NCBI GenBank assembly: GCA_030710605.1
Contig: CP092876.1
Coordinates: 59,464,252-59,528,251, forward strand
Reading direction: 5' to 3'
Source: Cordylochernes scorpioides
Taxonomy: Eukaryota > Arthropoda > Arachnida > Pseudoscorpiones > Chernetidae
Length of the DNA: 64,000 nucleotides
This document shows, one piece after another, positions 1-9,358 of the stretch. Each line of letters starts with the position of its first letter. Within the stretch, counting starts at the first letter, position 1. Below the pieces are notes generated by a model. The model saw nothing but the letters and a program-made list of their open reading frames with translations. It searched no databases and was not told the DNA's origin. The position numbers and the translations under genes are program-made.

Positions 1-7
1 ACTTTAA

Positions 8-33
8 AAATAATAATAATAATAATAATAACA
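8..33. repeat. (TAA)n microsatellite
   Basis: About eight TAA/AAT units in a row at the start of the window. Confidence 0.9.
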
Positions 34-454
34 ATGCGTATTACTGGTACTATTACTCTTATTCCTTTGTGTACCCTAAATTTCTGTGCTTGGAGAATCT
101 GTATATATGTATAATAGCGAAAAAAAAAAGGTCTTAATAAAGCTTTTTGTTGTTGTGTGTGTTGTTGTAATATATAAATAACAAATAGTTTTATTTAATA
201 TTGAAACTACAATTTATAACTCTATCAGAACTGAATCATAACAAAAAAGCTTAAGTTCACTAACGGTTGTCATCGGTGAAGTAAGAGGGTGTATGGAATA
301 TTCTCTCCTACATTTACAGAGTGGGGTGAAACCAGTAATTTTGATCACTTAGAATATTTAAACGGAAACATTTAAAGCATACAAGTACCATTCCTCAACT
401 CCCTGTTATGTTCATTATATTGGCTGAAATTCTGGTGAGAGAAAGATATTTTTG
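34..454. other. AT-rich spacer, no gene seen
   Basis: No ORF of note. Around 85-175 the sequence (AATAAAG followed by TG-rich DNA) weakly resembles the ends of the LTR-like repeats at 31102 and 35566, so it may hold a third decayed copy. Confidence 0.5.
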
Positions 455-612
455 TAAGATTATAAACCCAAAAGGAGCTTCTTCCGTAGAACATGTTTAT
501 TTCGCTAACTTTTGAGCGACAACGGGCGAATTATAAAGCATAATTCGAGCGAACGATGCTAGCGAAATACACATGTTCTACAGAAGAAGCTCCTTTTGAG
601 TTTATAATCTTA
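455..612. repeat. Foldback (inverted-repeat) element
   Basis: Arms 455-513 and about 560-612 are near-perfect reverse complements with a short unique loop. The block could extrude as a hairpin of more than 50 bp. No coding capacity. It shares a short TGTAGAA-type motif with the foldbacks further right, but not their hammerhead-like core. Confidence 0.85.
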
Positions 613-1286
613 CTATGTAGTTATGGCAATCCAAAGTTGATGTCCACATCCTAACAGAAACATCTTTTCTTCACAGAAACTTATTTTATAGAATAGATAT
701 TTTTACGCCAAGAGATTTAGTAATTGAGATATACCAATAATTTTTTTTTTTAATTAGTTATAATTAAAGTAGCAAGGCGTATTTCAGGACCTAAATAACT
801 TCCAGTATTTCTGGACCCATCATATGACATTTGAATTTACCTTGCTTGTTCCATTCGGCCATAGAGAGTCCTCTTCTTATTATTATTCTTTCTTATCCCC
901 ACTCAATCATATTAGGGTATCAAGTTGTGACCCTTGGTGGTGTCTGTTTAACAACCATCATGACTGGGTGAAGTAGAATGCGTCTGCCTTTGTCATTAAG
1001 ACTGGGAGCACTACTCAGTGGCAGGTCGACTTAGCTTTAAAAGAAATGGCCGTCTCTGACATGAAGAACAGACGCCATGTGCAGCTTCTCCTAACATGGA
1101 GTACAAATGCTGCTCATCCTGTATCCCTGGAGTCCTTACAGGGTACTATCAGCCGGGCCAGCTGAGCCCAGGTTTTTTAGTGAGCTTGTTACTGCTCCCC
1201 CTCCTCCTTTTTCATCCGGGCTTGGGCGGAGTTTCCTAATGTACAAGTATCATCACAGGATTGCGGAGATTTCGTCAAATTACAAA
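613..1286. other. Spacer, no gene seen
   Basis: Mixed composition. 1000-1220 is more GC-rich than its surroundings and could be a transposon relic, but I recognise no domain in either strand. Confidence 0.4.
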
Positions 1287-1409
1287 CAAAAGTATAAGAC
1301 GCCGATATTCTTTTATTTGCTCGATTAAAAGAAGCTTTCTGAAGAAGAGTTTGCCAGAAAGCTTTTTTAACCAATCAAATAAAAAGAGTGCAGCGTCTTA
1401 TGCTTTTTT
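1287..1409 (+). repeat. Foldback with hammerhead-like centre
   Basis: Arms 1287-1340 and 1356-1409 are inverted repeats of about 52 bp. The loop starts with CTGAAGA at 1340-1346, which fits the hammerhead core CUGANGA. GAAAGCTT follows about 11 bases later, as in the foldbacks at 26110, 42678 and 43793. Helix II is not intact here. It looks like a compact relative of those elements. Confidence 0.6.
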
Positions 1410-2074
1410 TTTTTTTTTTTGTAACTTAAAGTAGGCGCGTGACATGTAACTGTGACATTGTTAAAACTCTTCCTCAATAAAATTAGAAAAAAAAATTGTG
1501 CTCACCATTTTATCACTTTCCTAAATATATTATTTTTTGTGTGTTTGTGCAAAAACTATAATAATACTTGAATATTAAAATGTTTCATTTGGCGAAATAA
1601 TAAATATTACTAATTGCATAAGAGAAAAAAACGCTCAATTACGTTTTTAAAAAAGGCTTTGAAATCCCTTTAAAAAAGGAGAAGCGATCAAACTGTAAAA
1701 TGAATTTATATCCTGACCACTCATAGGAACTTTTTAAAAGGGCACAGCGCCATCTACCGGTATAAATATCAACTAAACGTTGCTTTATTCCAAAATATAT
1801 TAGCCAATTAATTTCTTTTGATAAAATCAAGAAAATACAATCACGTAAGCGTTTCGGGCCGTTGGCGCTCAGCGTAATGTAGGATGTATCTCAGGATGGC
1901 GTTCTGATGTCTAAACTGCTCATTTGAGAGCGGTCAAGATATGTCATTTATCCGAAAGCTGAAAGTGTTTTATGCAAGACTTACAATTCACAAAGGTTTC
2001 TTGTTATAACACCAATATTTGGGCGAATTGTGAGGATAAACGCAAGAAAGCTACATGGGTTATTTCAAAGTAAA
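1410..2074. other. AT-rich spacer with one GCGCCATCT motif
   Basis: No gene seen. GCGCCATCTACCGG at 1747-1760 is one of several similar motifs in the window that resemble an animal CTCF core; see findings. Flanking words such as TATCCTGACCA recur near 28140, so this is a decayed dispersed repeat. Confidence 0.4.
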
Positions 2075-3374
2075 TACGAGGGCTGTTCGATAAGTAAGGT
2101 AAAAAATAAAGGAAATTTGTTTTTGGAAAATAATATTTTGATTTTTCAACATAGTCCCCATTCAGCTCCACACACCTGGTTCAGCTATGTTCTGTCTTTT
2201 TTAATCCTCTCGGAAAAATAGGATGTTTCGAGGTTCTCAAAGTATCCATTTACATCGTCGATATCCTCCTCAATTTATAAAATCCCCCCTCCCAGCCATT
2301 TATTTAGATTTGGGAAGCGGAACAAGTCACACGGGGTCAAATATGGGGATATGATAGATGAGGGATCAATTGGAAACCTAATTCAAACAATTTGGCAGCT
2401 GCTACATTCGACCTATGGGGCGGAGCATTATCGTGGTGAAAAAGCACCTTTTTCCGAACCAATCTCGGAGGTTTGGCACGCAATTCTTCCTTTAATCGAT
2501 CCATAAGTGCTGAATAATATTCTCCTGTTATTGTTTGTCCGTTTTTAAAGTAGTCAATTAGAAATATTCCTTGGGAATCCCAAAAGACAGTGGCCATCAC
2601 CTTTCCGGATGACACAACAGTCTTTGCCTTCTTTGGAGCCCGTTCACCCAGTCCTGTCCACTGCTTTGACTGCTGTTGGATTCTGGTGGGTAGCGGTGTA
2701 TTCAGGTCACGTCTACCGTCACAAACCGACGCAAAAGTTTCAAAAATTAGAGCTATCATATCAAGAGCTATCAGCAATAAACACTGCGGGGAAATGTCAT
2801 GCACTTTTGGTCGATCGTAAACAGTAGCGGCACCCATCTAACACACAACTTCATCTGTAACTTTACATGAAGGATATGATGTAGACTGTCTAATGAGATG
2901 CCCGTGGTCTCAGCTATCTCACGTATCGTCACTCGTCGATCCTCCATAACGATGCAAAGGATTTTTTATACCATTTCTGGCGTGGTTATATCCATAAGCC
3001 GTTCAGAACGTGGTTCATCTCGTGTTTATTTTCGGCCGTTTAAATTCATCCATCCAGTAATGAATTGCCTTAAATGTGATGGGACTGAGTCTATATGAAC
3101 TTCTTTTAGCTCGGCTTTAATTTGAGACGCCAACCAACGTTTAAAAAATAAATGCTTGATAACAGCTCGAAATTCATTTTGGAATCAATCGCTCTCTCTC
3201 TCTACGGCGCAACCTGAAAACATAATACTTTTCCGAGGGGATAAAAAAATCAGAACATCGATGAACCAGGTGTATGGAGCTGAATGGGAACTATGTTGAA
3301 AAATCAAATCATCATTTTCCAAAAACAAATTTTCTTTCTTTATTTTTTACCTTACATATCGATTAGCCCTCGGA
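2075..3374 (-). mobile_element. Mariner-family DNA transposon, decayed
   Basis: Long terminal inverted repeats of about 110 bp bound the element: left 2075-2185, right about 3255-3374, matching with scattered differences. They include CGAGGGCT at the outer ends. Total length about 1.3 kb is normal for mariner. A TA is visible at the left edge; the right TA is mutated. The transposase lies on the minus strand and is broken. Confidence 0.85.
2330..3180 (-). pseudogene. Mariner transposase pseudogene
   Basis: The minus strand gives recognisable mariner (DDE/D superfamily) transposase in several frames. The helix-turn-helix region lies around 2850-3100. The catalytic part 2337-2837 includes QSKQWTGLGERAPKKAK and the second catalytic Asp in FHHDNAPPHRS. 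The C-terminus is cut by a stop just after the HLSYP stretch, before the third catalytic Asp, and the N-terminal half has stops. No functional protein can be made. The enzyme would have catalysed cut-and-paste transposition at TA sites. Confidence 0.85.
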
Positions 3375-3587
3375 GTTGTAATGAACAAAGAAAAATGTGT
3401 TTTCTACAATTGAGGAAGGGGTGACGTGTATGAGCGTTATCTATAGTTGAAATATTGAAAGGAGAACTTCCTGCCCGACTGTGGGATGTTTTACTGATTG
3501 AAAAGTGACAGAAAAATATTAAGAAGTTATTTGAAGGAAAGTATGTTGGCCGTGTGTATTAAAACTAAATCGGAAATATATATATAT

Positions 3588-3921
3588 TGTTACATCATGA
3601 TTAATGGCGTATTTCTTATATTATTTTTAATATATTTGAAATTTAAATTATATATTTATTTATTTTTATATTCTATGATATTTATTTAAAACAGATTATT
3701 TAGATTATCATCATTTGTATTTAGTACACGTGTGACTTCACTGCTCTCTTTGATGTGAGAAAATAAATAAATTATTCTGGAGGCTACTCAAAGTAGACTT
3801 ATCTCATTATTCCCTTATATAAATTTGTAGGATGGTTGAAACACGCTCTGGTAAGATGCAAGACCCAGCACAGGAGAGAATCATGGCTGAAGAGTCTGCC
3901 AAGCCGCAACCTGGTGCAACA
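3588..3921 (+). repeat. 5' LTR of gypsy element 1
   Basis: Starts TGTTAC and ends CAACA. It contains AATAAAT near 3765 and the gag start codon at 3832, so U5 is translated. Matches the 3' LTR over its whole length except one base. Confidence 0.95.
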
Positions 3922-4971
3922 ATTGGTAGAGATGCTAGTTCCAACCCAGTTGTCCTGAATCCCAACATCGACATCCCCAAGTATGATGGAACGGAAGACC
4001 CTCGCCCATGGATTGAATCTCTTGAAGAAATTGGCTTCCTGTACCATTGGGCAGACTACATTATCTCTCGTTATGCTGCCATGAATATGATTGGTAGCGC
4101 CAAAACCTGGCTGAACCTACACAAGATAAGTTTCACCAGCTGGGAAAATTTCAAGAGCCGCCTAATTGAGGATTTTGCCTCAGACGCCAACAAAGAAGAA
4201 ATTAAGATGAGACTAAACAGGATGCAACAGTGGAATGAACCTGCAATCAGGTTCGCAGAGGATATCCTTGTACTGTGCAACAAGGTCGACCCCCAAATGG
4301 AAGAAGAGACTAAAATAAACTGGGTTATTGGAGGGTTGAAGAAAGAATACTCTTTTGCCCTTCACCTAAACCCTCCTAAAAATACCAATGAACTTCTAGA
4401 AATTTGTAAAAAGCTGGATTTGTTCGAAAAGAATTACCAAGAACGTGCAGAAAAATCAAAATCTCTATATAATGGACCACGCTCTCCTCGTCCCCATCAT
4501 CAAGAGCAATGGAAGAATGCTACGTCGTTCAGAAGACCATATCAGAACACCTCCAAGCCCCAGGCACCCGCTCCGAGGTACTACCAGAACACCTCCAAAC
4601 CCCAGGCCCCCACTCCGAGGTACTACCAGAACAAGCCTCTGCCCCAGGTATCTGCCCCTAGACGATCTTACACTCCCAATCCTGAGCCAAAACCGGTCTA
4701 CCCAAGTAAAACATACAATAAGAATCCAAATTCAAATAGGAATAGGGCAGAAGACGGGAGACCAATATGTTTCAAGTGTAACAGGCCAGGACACGTAGCG
4801 CGGTATTGCAGAGTCAAGTTTGTGAGGATCGTAGAAGAGGACCCCTCAGTTTCCCAAGACAAGAGCCAAGAAAATCTTCAAATGGACGAAAGGAAAGATT
4901 ATACACGGCCTCGCCTCTATGCGGATGTTTGTAATGACACACAAACGAATATTCCGTGTTGGAAGATTTAA
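3832..4971 (+). CDS. gag: Gag polyprotein of gypsy element 1
   Basis: The 379-residue product is the structural capsid/nucleocapsid protein that packages element RNA in the cytoplasm. A retrotransposon-gag-type capsid region spans residues about 40-200 (W-rich, YDGTEDPRPW then IGGLKKEY). A proline- and glutamine-rich linker with short repeated QNTSKPQAP blocks follows. One zinc knuckle CX2CX4HX4C (CFKCNRPGHVARYC) lies near residues 316-329. The start at 3832 is inside the 5' LTR. No later Met precedes the conserved capsid region, so an LTR start is required. The stop at 4971 overlaps the protease frame by 53 bases, which suggests frameshifted expression of Pro-Pol. Confidence 0.9.
   Translation: MVETRSGKMQDPAQERIMAEESAKPQPGATIGRDASSNPVVLNPNIDIPKYDGTEDPRPWIESLEEIGFLYHWADYIISRYAAMNMIGSAKTWLNLHKISFTSWENFKSRLIEDFASDANKEEIKMRLNRMQQWNEPAIRFAEDILVLCNKVDPQMEEETKINWVIGGLKKEYSFALHLNPPKNTNELLEICKKLDLFEKNYQERAEKSKSLYNGPRSPRPHHQEQWKNATSFRRPYQNTSKPQAPAPRYYQNTSKPQAPTPRYYQNKPLPQVSAPRRSYTPNPEPKPVYPSKTYNKNPNSNRNRAEDGRPICFKCNRPGHVARYCRVKFVRIVEEDPSVSQDKSQENLQMDERKDYTRPRLYADVCNDTQTNIPCWKI
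3924..3938 (+). promoter_or_regulatory. Putative tRNA primer-binding site
   Basis: TGGTAGAGATGCTAG lies two bases after the 5' LTR, where a primer-binding site beginning TGG is expected. It resembles the TGG-led site of gypsy element 2 (TGGCGGAGACGCTGG), suggesting the same class of primer. I could not assign the tRNA. The gag frame reads through it. Confidence 0.45.
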
Positions 4972-5371
4972 ACTAAGTGTCGCGCCTGATTCCTTCAATC
5001 AAAGCAAGTCGACCATAAATGGAATTAGAAAGTTGGACCCTAGGTACAAAATTAATATTAATGTGGACAAGATAGGGTTATGCGAAGCTTTGATTGATAC
5101 AGGCGCCGATCTTTCAGTGGTCGACCTAAGAACAGCACTTTTTGTTGGCCGTGAAATAAATAGTCTCACTAAAACGTGTTCAGGACCCGATGGCAAAAAA
5201 TTAGATATGGTAGGTAGCATTATTTTAGATTTGAAAATTGATGACACTGAATTATCCCACGAATTTGTAGTAATGGACGCGCATCTACGAACTCTTATTC
5301 TTGGACGAGATTTCCTTAAAAAAATGAATGCTAAAATTGATTGTAAACGAGAAACAATAAATATAATTTGA
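4919..5371 (+). CDS. Aspartic protease of gypsy element 1
   Basis: The 150-residue frame carries a retropepsin-type active site, LIDTGADLSVVD, near residues 57-68 and the C-terminal LILGRDFLKKM signature. It would cleave Gag and Gag-Pol during particle maturation. The frame is +1 relative to gag, with overlap from 4919 to 4971. The first Met may not be used if the protein is made by frameshifting. It ends in TGA at 5369-5371, whose last base is the A of the next ATG (TGATG). That implies either reinitiation or a one-base break between PR and RT. Confidence 0.85.
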   Translation: MRMFVMTHKRIFRVGRFKLSVAPDSFNQSKSTINGIRKLDPRYKININVDKIGLCEALIDTGADLSVVDLRTALFVGREINSLTKTCSGPDGKKLDMVGSIILDLKIDDTELSHEFVVMDAHLRTLILGRDFLKKMNAKIDCKRETINII

Positions 5372-6684
5372 TGAGTAATCATGACGTAAGCAATTATGAT
5401 CTGAAAAAAATAAAGAGCACTACAGATACCGTTATACCTAAACTATCTATTAAATTGATTAGGGCCTCAATAGAAACAGAGGATGGCGAATACATCATCG
5501 AGGAGAACCATAAAATGTTTCAAACAAATGGACTTCGACTAGCGAGAAGCTTAATAAATGTTGTGAATAAGGAAACATATATCTGGATAACAAACCCTCA
5601 CCCTCGACCATTAAAAATATTAAAAAACCAAACATTGTGCTTTGGAAGCCAGCCAGCCGAAGTGAATCTTATGGAAGAAAGTGAACAAAAAGAGCATGAA
5701 GAACCCCAATTTCAGATAAACGAAAATTTAGCATATACGGAAAAGGAGCAATTGAAACAAGTTTTGGAAAAGTACGAGGATTTGTTTTCGTCGGGATTAG
5801 GAAGATCCAACTTAGCGAAACATCGGATTGATACAGAAGGCGCGAAACCGATCAAACACAAGCCGTATAGGGTGAGCGCGAAAGAGCGAGAAATCATAAA
5901 AGAACAAATTGATGAAATGCTCAGAGACGGCATAATTAGACCATCCTCGAGTCCATGGTCCTTCCCTGTAATCTTGGTCAAGAAGCGAGATGGTAAGTAC
6001 AGATTTTGCGTTGACTACAGAAAATTGAATGATGTAACAGTGAAGGATGTTTACCCAATTCCCAGAATTGATGAAGTATTGGATACACTTCAAGGATCCA
6101 AATACTTTTCAGCAATTGACCTTAAATCAGGATATTGGCAAGTAGAGGTTGAGGAGAAAGATAAAGAAAAGACAGCCTTCACTACAGCACATGGCCTATA
6201 TGAGTTCAACGTAATGCCCTTTGGTCTATGCAATGCCCCTGCTACATTTGAGAGGAACATGGAAAATATGCTTGGTAATCTTAGATGGCAAATTTGCTTA
6301 TGTTATCTAGATGACGTAATCATTTATAGCTCGGATTTTTCAACACATCTCAAAAGAATAGAAGCTGTTTTAAAATGTTTTCGCGAGGCTAATTTAAAAT
6401 TGAACAACAAAAAATGCCAATTTGCTTTCGAAGAACTGGAGATTCTTGGCCATATAACTAATCAACATGGTATAAAACCAGCGGAGCATAATATCAAGGC
6501 TATTAGAGATTTTCCTCGGCCCAAAAAGATAAAAGAAGTTCAATCATTTTTAGGAATGTGCTCATATTATAGAAAATTTATCAAAGGTTTTTTCAAAAAT
6601 TGCCGATCCATTAACCAGTCTTATAAAAAAGAATGTACCTTTTACCTGGACAGAAAATCAAGAAAAAGCATTTCAAACCCTTAA
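5371..6684 (+). CDS. pol: Reverse transcriptase (N-terminal part of Pol), frameshifted at end
   Basis: 437 residues from ATG 5371. A linker region comes first, then a complete RT palm/fingers domain: FCVDYRKLN, FSAIDLKSGYWQ (first catalytic Asp), [12 protein letters not shown], and the YLDD box at 6304-6315 with the two other catalytic Asp residues. It would copy element RNA into cDNA. After the conserved SYYRKFI stretch the frame leaves homology at a T run near 6590 and stops at 6684; RNase H continues in another frame. In related elements PR, RT, RH and IN form one polyprotein, so this end is not natural. Confidence 0.9.
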   Translation: MSNHDVSNYDLKKIKSTTDTVIPKLSIKLIRASIETEDGEYIIEENHKMFQTNGLRLARSLINVVNKETYIWITNPHPRPLKILKNQTLCFGSQPAEVNLMEESEQKEHEEPQFQINENLAYTEKEQLKQVLEKYEDLFSSGLGRSNLAKHRIDTEGAKPIKHKPYRVSAKEREIIKEQIDEMLRDGIIRPSSSPWSFPVILVKKRDGKYRFCVDYRKLNDVTVKDVYPIPRIDEVLDTLQGSKYFSAIDLKSGYWQVEVEEKDKEKTAFTTAHGLYEFNVMPFGLCNAPATFERNMENMLGNLRWQICLCYLDDVIIYSSDFSTHLKRIEAVLKCFREANLKLNNKKCQFAFEELEILGHITNQHGIKPAEHNIKAIRDFPRPKKIKEVQSFLGMCSYYRKFIKGFFKNCRSINQSYKKECTFYLDRKSRKSISNP

Positions 6685-7081
6685 AGTAGCACTGATAAAT
6701 CCTCCAATCTTAGGGCACTTTGATCCTAATGCAATTACTTACATTCATACTGACGCATCTAACATCGGCCTGGGTGCAACATTAGTCCAAAAGTTCGGCG
6801 ATAAAGAAAAGGTGATCTCATATTTAAGTCGAACACTGAGCAAACCTGAGCAAAATTATTCGACTACCGAAAAAGAATGTCTAGCTGTTGTGTGGTCAAT
6901 GTCCAAGTTACGACCCTACCTATATGGAAGGCACTTCAAAATCGTAACTGATCATCACGCACTATGCTGGCTTAAGAATCTGAAAGATCCGACCGGCCGA
7001 TTAGCACGATGGGCACTGAAGATTCAGGAATATAATTTCGAAATTATACACAAATCGGGTAAAAAAACATCTGGACGCTGA
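6592..7081 (+). pseudogene. RNase H domain of Pol, out of frame with RT
   Basis: The frame opens at the T-run shift near 6590 and runs through a gypsy RNase H: a TDAS motif near 6749-6760, [12 protein letters not shown], and VTDHHALCWL near the end. It normally degrades the RNA strand of the RNA/DNA hybrid. A second single-base shift in an A run near 7063 ends the frame at 7081, before the expected conserved DADGLSR-type continuation, which is present in the next frame. Catalytic residues are intact, so damage is limited to indels. Confidence 0.85.
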
Positions 7082-7289
7082 TGGTCTATCTAGAGGACCC
7101 TTACCGGAAAACGAATGGGACGAAGATTATGAAAGACTATTTCTGAATCAAATAATAGACGAAAAGGATGATTTTATCGAGAATATTAAGGAGAACCTTA
7201 GTGCAAACAAGCGTTCAATTACACAGAACTTCAAAGAAGAAAATGGGTGTCTCTACAAGAAAAATCCAAATCCTGAAGGTAGGGCATGG

Positions 7290-8441
7290 TTGCTGGTAGT
7301 GCCAAAGAAGAGAAGGAAGGAAATCATGAGTGAATACCACAACCATATGCAGAATGGCCATCTGGGCGTCGCCAGAACCACTTACCGATTGAAGAATAAA
7401 TACTATTGGCCTTCCATGTTGAAAGATGTTTCAGAATTTGTAAAGACGTGCCACCTTTGCCAAAGTCGGAAAGGTTCAAATCACTTGCCTTCTGGACTTT
7501 TACAACCTATTCCCCCAGCTAACTACCCTTTTGAAAGAATCGGAATTGACTTTGTTGGCCCCTTGCCATCAACGAAAAGAAGAAGGAAGTGGATAATTGT
7601 GTTGACTGATTATTATACCAAGTATGCTGAAACAAAGGCAGTATCAGAAGCAACCGTGAAAGAAGTCTCTACATTTTTAATTGAACATATTATTTTGCGT
7701 CACGGGGCCCCAAGATTTCTTATTAGCGATAGAGGTTCACAATTCACTAGCAATTTGATGAAGGAGGTAATGAAAATGTGCAAAGTGAAACACTGCTTCA
7801 CAACGAGCTACCACCCCCAGACTAACGGACTAACGGAACGGCTAAATAGAACTTTAATCAATATGATCAGCATGTATGTGAACACAGACCAAAAGAACTG
7901 GGATGAAATCCTCCCTTTTATCACCCACGCGTATAATACCACGATTCAAGAAACCACAGGCTACTCTCCATTTTTCCTGTTGTTTGGGAGGGAACCCAAG
8001 TCCCTCTTAAACGACGAGAATATCCCAACGGACAGTAACATGGACGATTACGACGAATATATAGAAAACTACTTAGATAAAATAGCAAGGACGAGACAGG
8101 TAGTCATTAACAACACAGAGAAGACTCAGGAAAGAATGAAAAGAAACTATGATAAAAAACACAATGAGAAAATCTATGAACCAGGACATTTAGTGGCAGT
8201 TTGGACACCAGTCAGGAAAATCGGAAAATGTGAAAAATTATTGAGAAAATATTTTGGCCCATATCGAATATTAAAGAAGCTGTCTAACGTAAATTACTTA
8301 ATTGAGCCGAAAGATAATCCTGGCCAAGACCCATTGATTGTCCATGTCTCAAGACTCAAACCCTATTTTGAGAGAATTGATGAGGTAACTCACGAGGACG
8401 TGACGACCTCTGGAGAGGGGGAAGTGTTACATCATGATTAA
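7290..8441 (+). CDS. Integrase (C-terminal part of Pol)
   Basis: The frame is actually open from about 7066; 7290 is its first Met. It encodes a gypsy integrase of at least 383 residues. An HHCC zinc-binding domain (HNHMQNGHLG then CHLCQSRK) comes first. The catalytic core follows with Asp in GIDFVGPL, Asp in ISDRGSQF and Glu in NGLTERLNRTL. A C-terminal basic domain ends in VHVSRLKPYF. No chromodomain is seen. It would insert cDNA into the genome. The frame ends 16 nt after the codons HHD, at the 3' LTR edge, so pol runs into the LTR. Confidence 0.9.
   Translation: MLVVPKKRRKEIMSEYHNHMQNGHLGVARTTYRLKNKYYWPSMLKDVSEFVKTCHLCQSRKGSNHLPSGLLQPIPPANYPFERIGIDFVGPLPSTKRRRKWIIVLTDYYTKYAETKAVSEATVKEVSTFLIEHIILRHGAPRFLISDRGSQFTSNLMKEVMKMCKVKHCFTTSYHPQTNGLTERLNRTLINMISMYVNTDQKNWDEILPFITHAYNTTIQETTGYSPFFLLFGREPKSLLNDENIPTDSNMDDYDEYIENYLDKIARTRQVVINNTEKTQERMKRNYDKKHNEKIYEPGHLVAVWTPVRKIGKCEKLLRKYFGPYRILKKLSNVNYLIEPKDNPGQDPLIVHVSRLKPYFERIDEVTHEDVTTSGEGEVLHHD
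8409..8424 (+). promoter_or_regulatory. Polypurine tract of gypsy element 1
   Basis: The purine-rich run GGAGAGGGGGAAG directly precedes the 3' LTR, in the position used to prime plus-strand DNA synthesis. Confidence 0.8.
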
Positions 8442-8759
8442 TGGCGTATTTCTTATATTATTTTTAATATATTTGAAATTTAAATTATATATTTATTTAT
8501 TTTTATATTCTATGATATTTATTTAAAACAGATTATTTAGATTATCATCATTTGTATTTAGGTACACGTGTGACTTCACTGCTCTCTTTGATGTGAGAAA
8601 ATAAATAAATTATTCTGGAGGCTACTCAAAGTAGACTTATCTCATTATTCCCTTATATAAATTTGTAGGATGGTTGAAACACGCTCTGGTAAGATGCAAG
8701 ACCCAGCACAGGAGAGAATCATGGCTGAAGAGTCTGCCAAGCCGCAACCTGGTGCAACA
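8425..8759 (+). repeat. 3' LTR of gypsy element 1
   Basis: 335 bp, matching 3588-3921 with one extra G. It includes a second copy of the first 30 gag codons, which continues as a meaningless short ORF into the flank. Confidence 0.95.
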
Positions 8760-8808
8760 ATATATATATATATTTCCACGAGATATCTATACGAAGATGA
8801 CTTCAATA

Positions 8809-9020
8809 TACATTCATTGACAAAACTTAAGGAAATTGTGCCTTTTAGCATGTATATCAGGATTCAGACAATAACTCTCTGAAAAATATTTGATACACAG
8901 TGACCTTATTGAAGACATACGAGATAAACAAGTGTTAACAAAATTGTCTCTGTCTCTTTAAAAAAAATAGACAACCGGTGACATCAAAGATACTCCACTA
9001 AAGTTTTGTCCATGAATGCA
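8809..9020. mobile_element. Tc1-type MITE, family A copy 1
   Basis: About 210 bp with inverted ends of the form CACTCATGGACAAAACTTAAGG. Four more copies lie at 22843, 24804, 41631 and 49186. Non-coding. The ends and TA target fit a Tc1-like element mobilised in trans. Confidence 0.75.
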
Positions 9021-9358
9021 GTGTCCTTACACCCCGCAAACATACAAGATTACGCCATCGAATTTTTCCAAGGTACAAGAAAGACAAACTAGTGGCACGA
9101 TTAAAAAGATTCCTTCCAAATCTCTCTCTCCAGTCCTTTAGATTCTATAGTTTGGATTTCCTGAAATAAAAACGTAATTTTAAAAGCCAACAAATAATGG
9201 CGTTTGAAAAGTTATAAATGATATAGACAAAAGAATGTCGGTCACACAGATGTACCAAGATATAAGGATAGAAGAAAAATAATTGCCACTTACTTTTTAG
9301 AAAACTATTTAGCATGTCAAGAAAATTTACAGAGGTACTGTTTATTTGTATGAATACA
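9021..9358. other. Spacer, no gene seen
   Basis: AT-rich sequence between a MITE and a mariner. Nothing recognised. Confidence 0.5.

Larger units (their letters stand above)
3588..8759 (+). mobile_element. Ty3/gypsy (Metaviridae) LTR retrotransposon, young copy
   Basis: A 5.17 kb element with LTRs 3588-3921 and 8425-8759 enclosing gag, protease, reverse transcriptase, RNase H and integrase in the usual gypsy order. The LTRs differ by a single inserted base. Both flanks are (AT)n with an apparent ATAT duplication. Removing the element would rejoin a GGAAAT...ATTTCC palindrome. Such LTR identity means recent insertion. The pol frame has two single-base shifts, in a T run near 6590 and an A run near 7063. 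These are either recent mutations or assembly errors. Confidence 0.95.

Noticed and set aside
455-612. Hammerhead core in the first foldback (CCGTAGAACATG)
   Set aside because: No GAAA at the right place and no helix II; only the foldback structure is supported.
8670-8882. 70-codon ORF at the 3' LTR
   Set aside because: It is the duplicated gag start in the LTR running into the flank.
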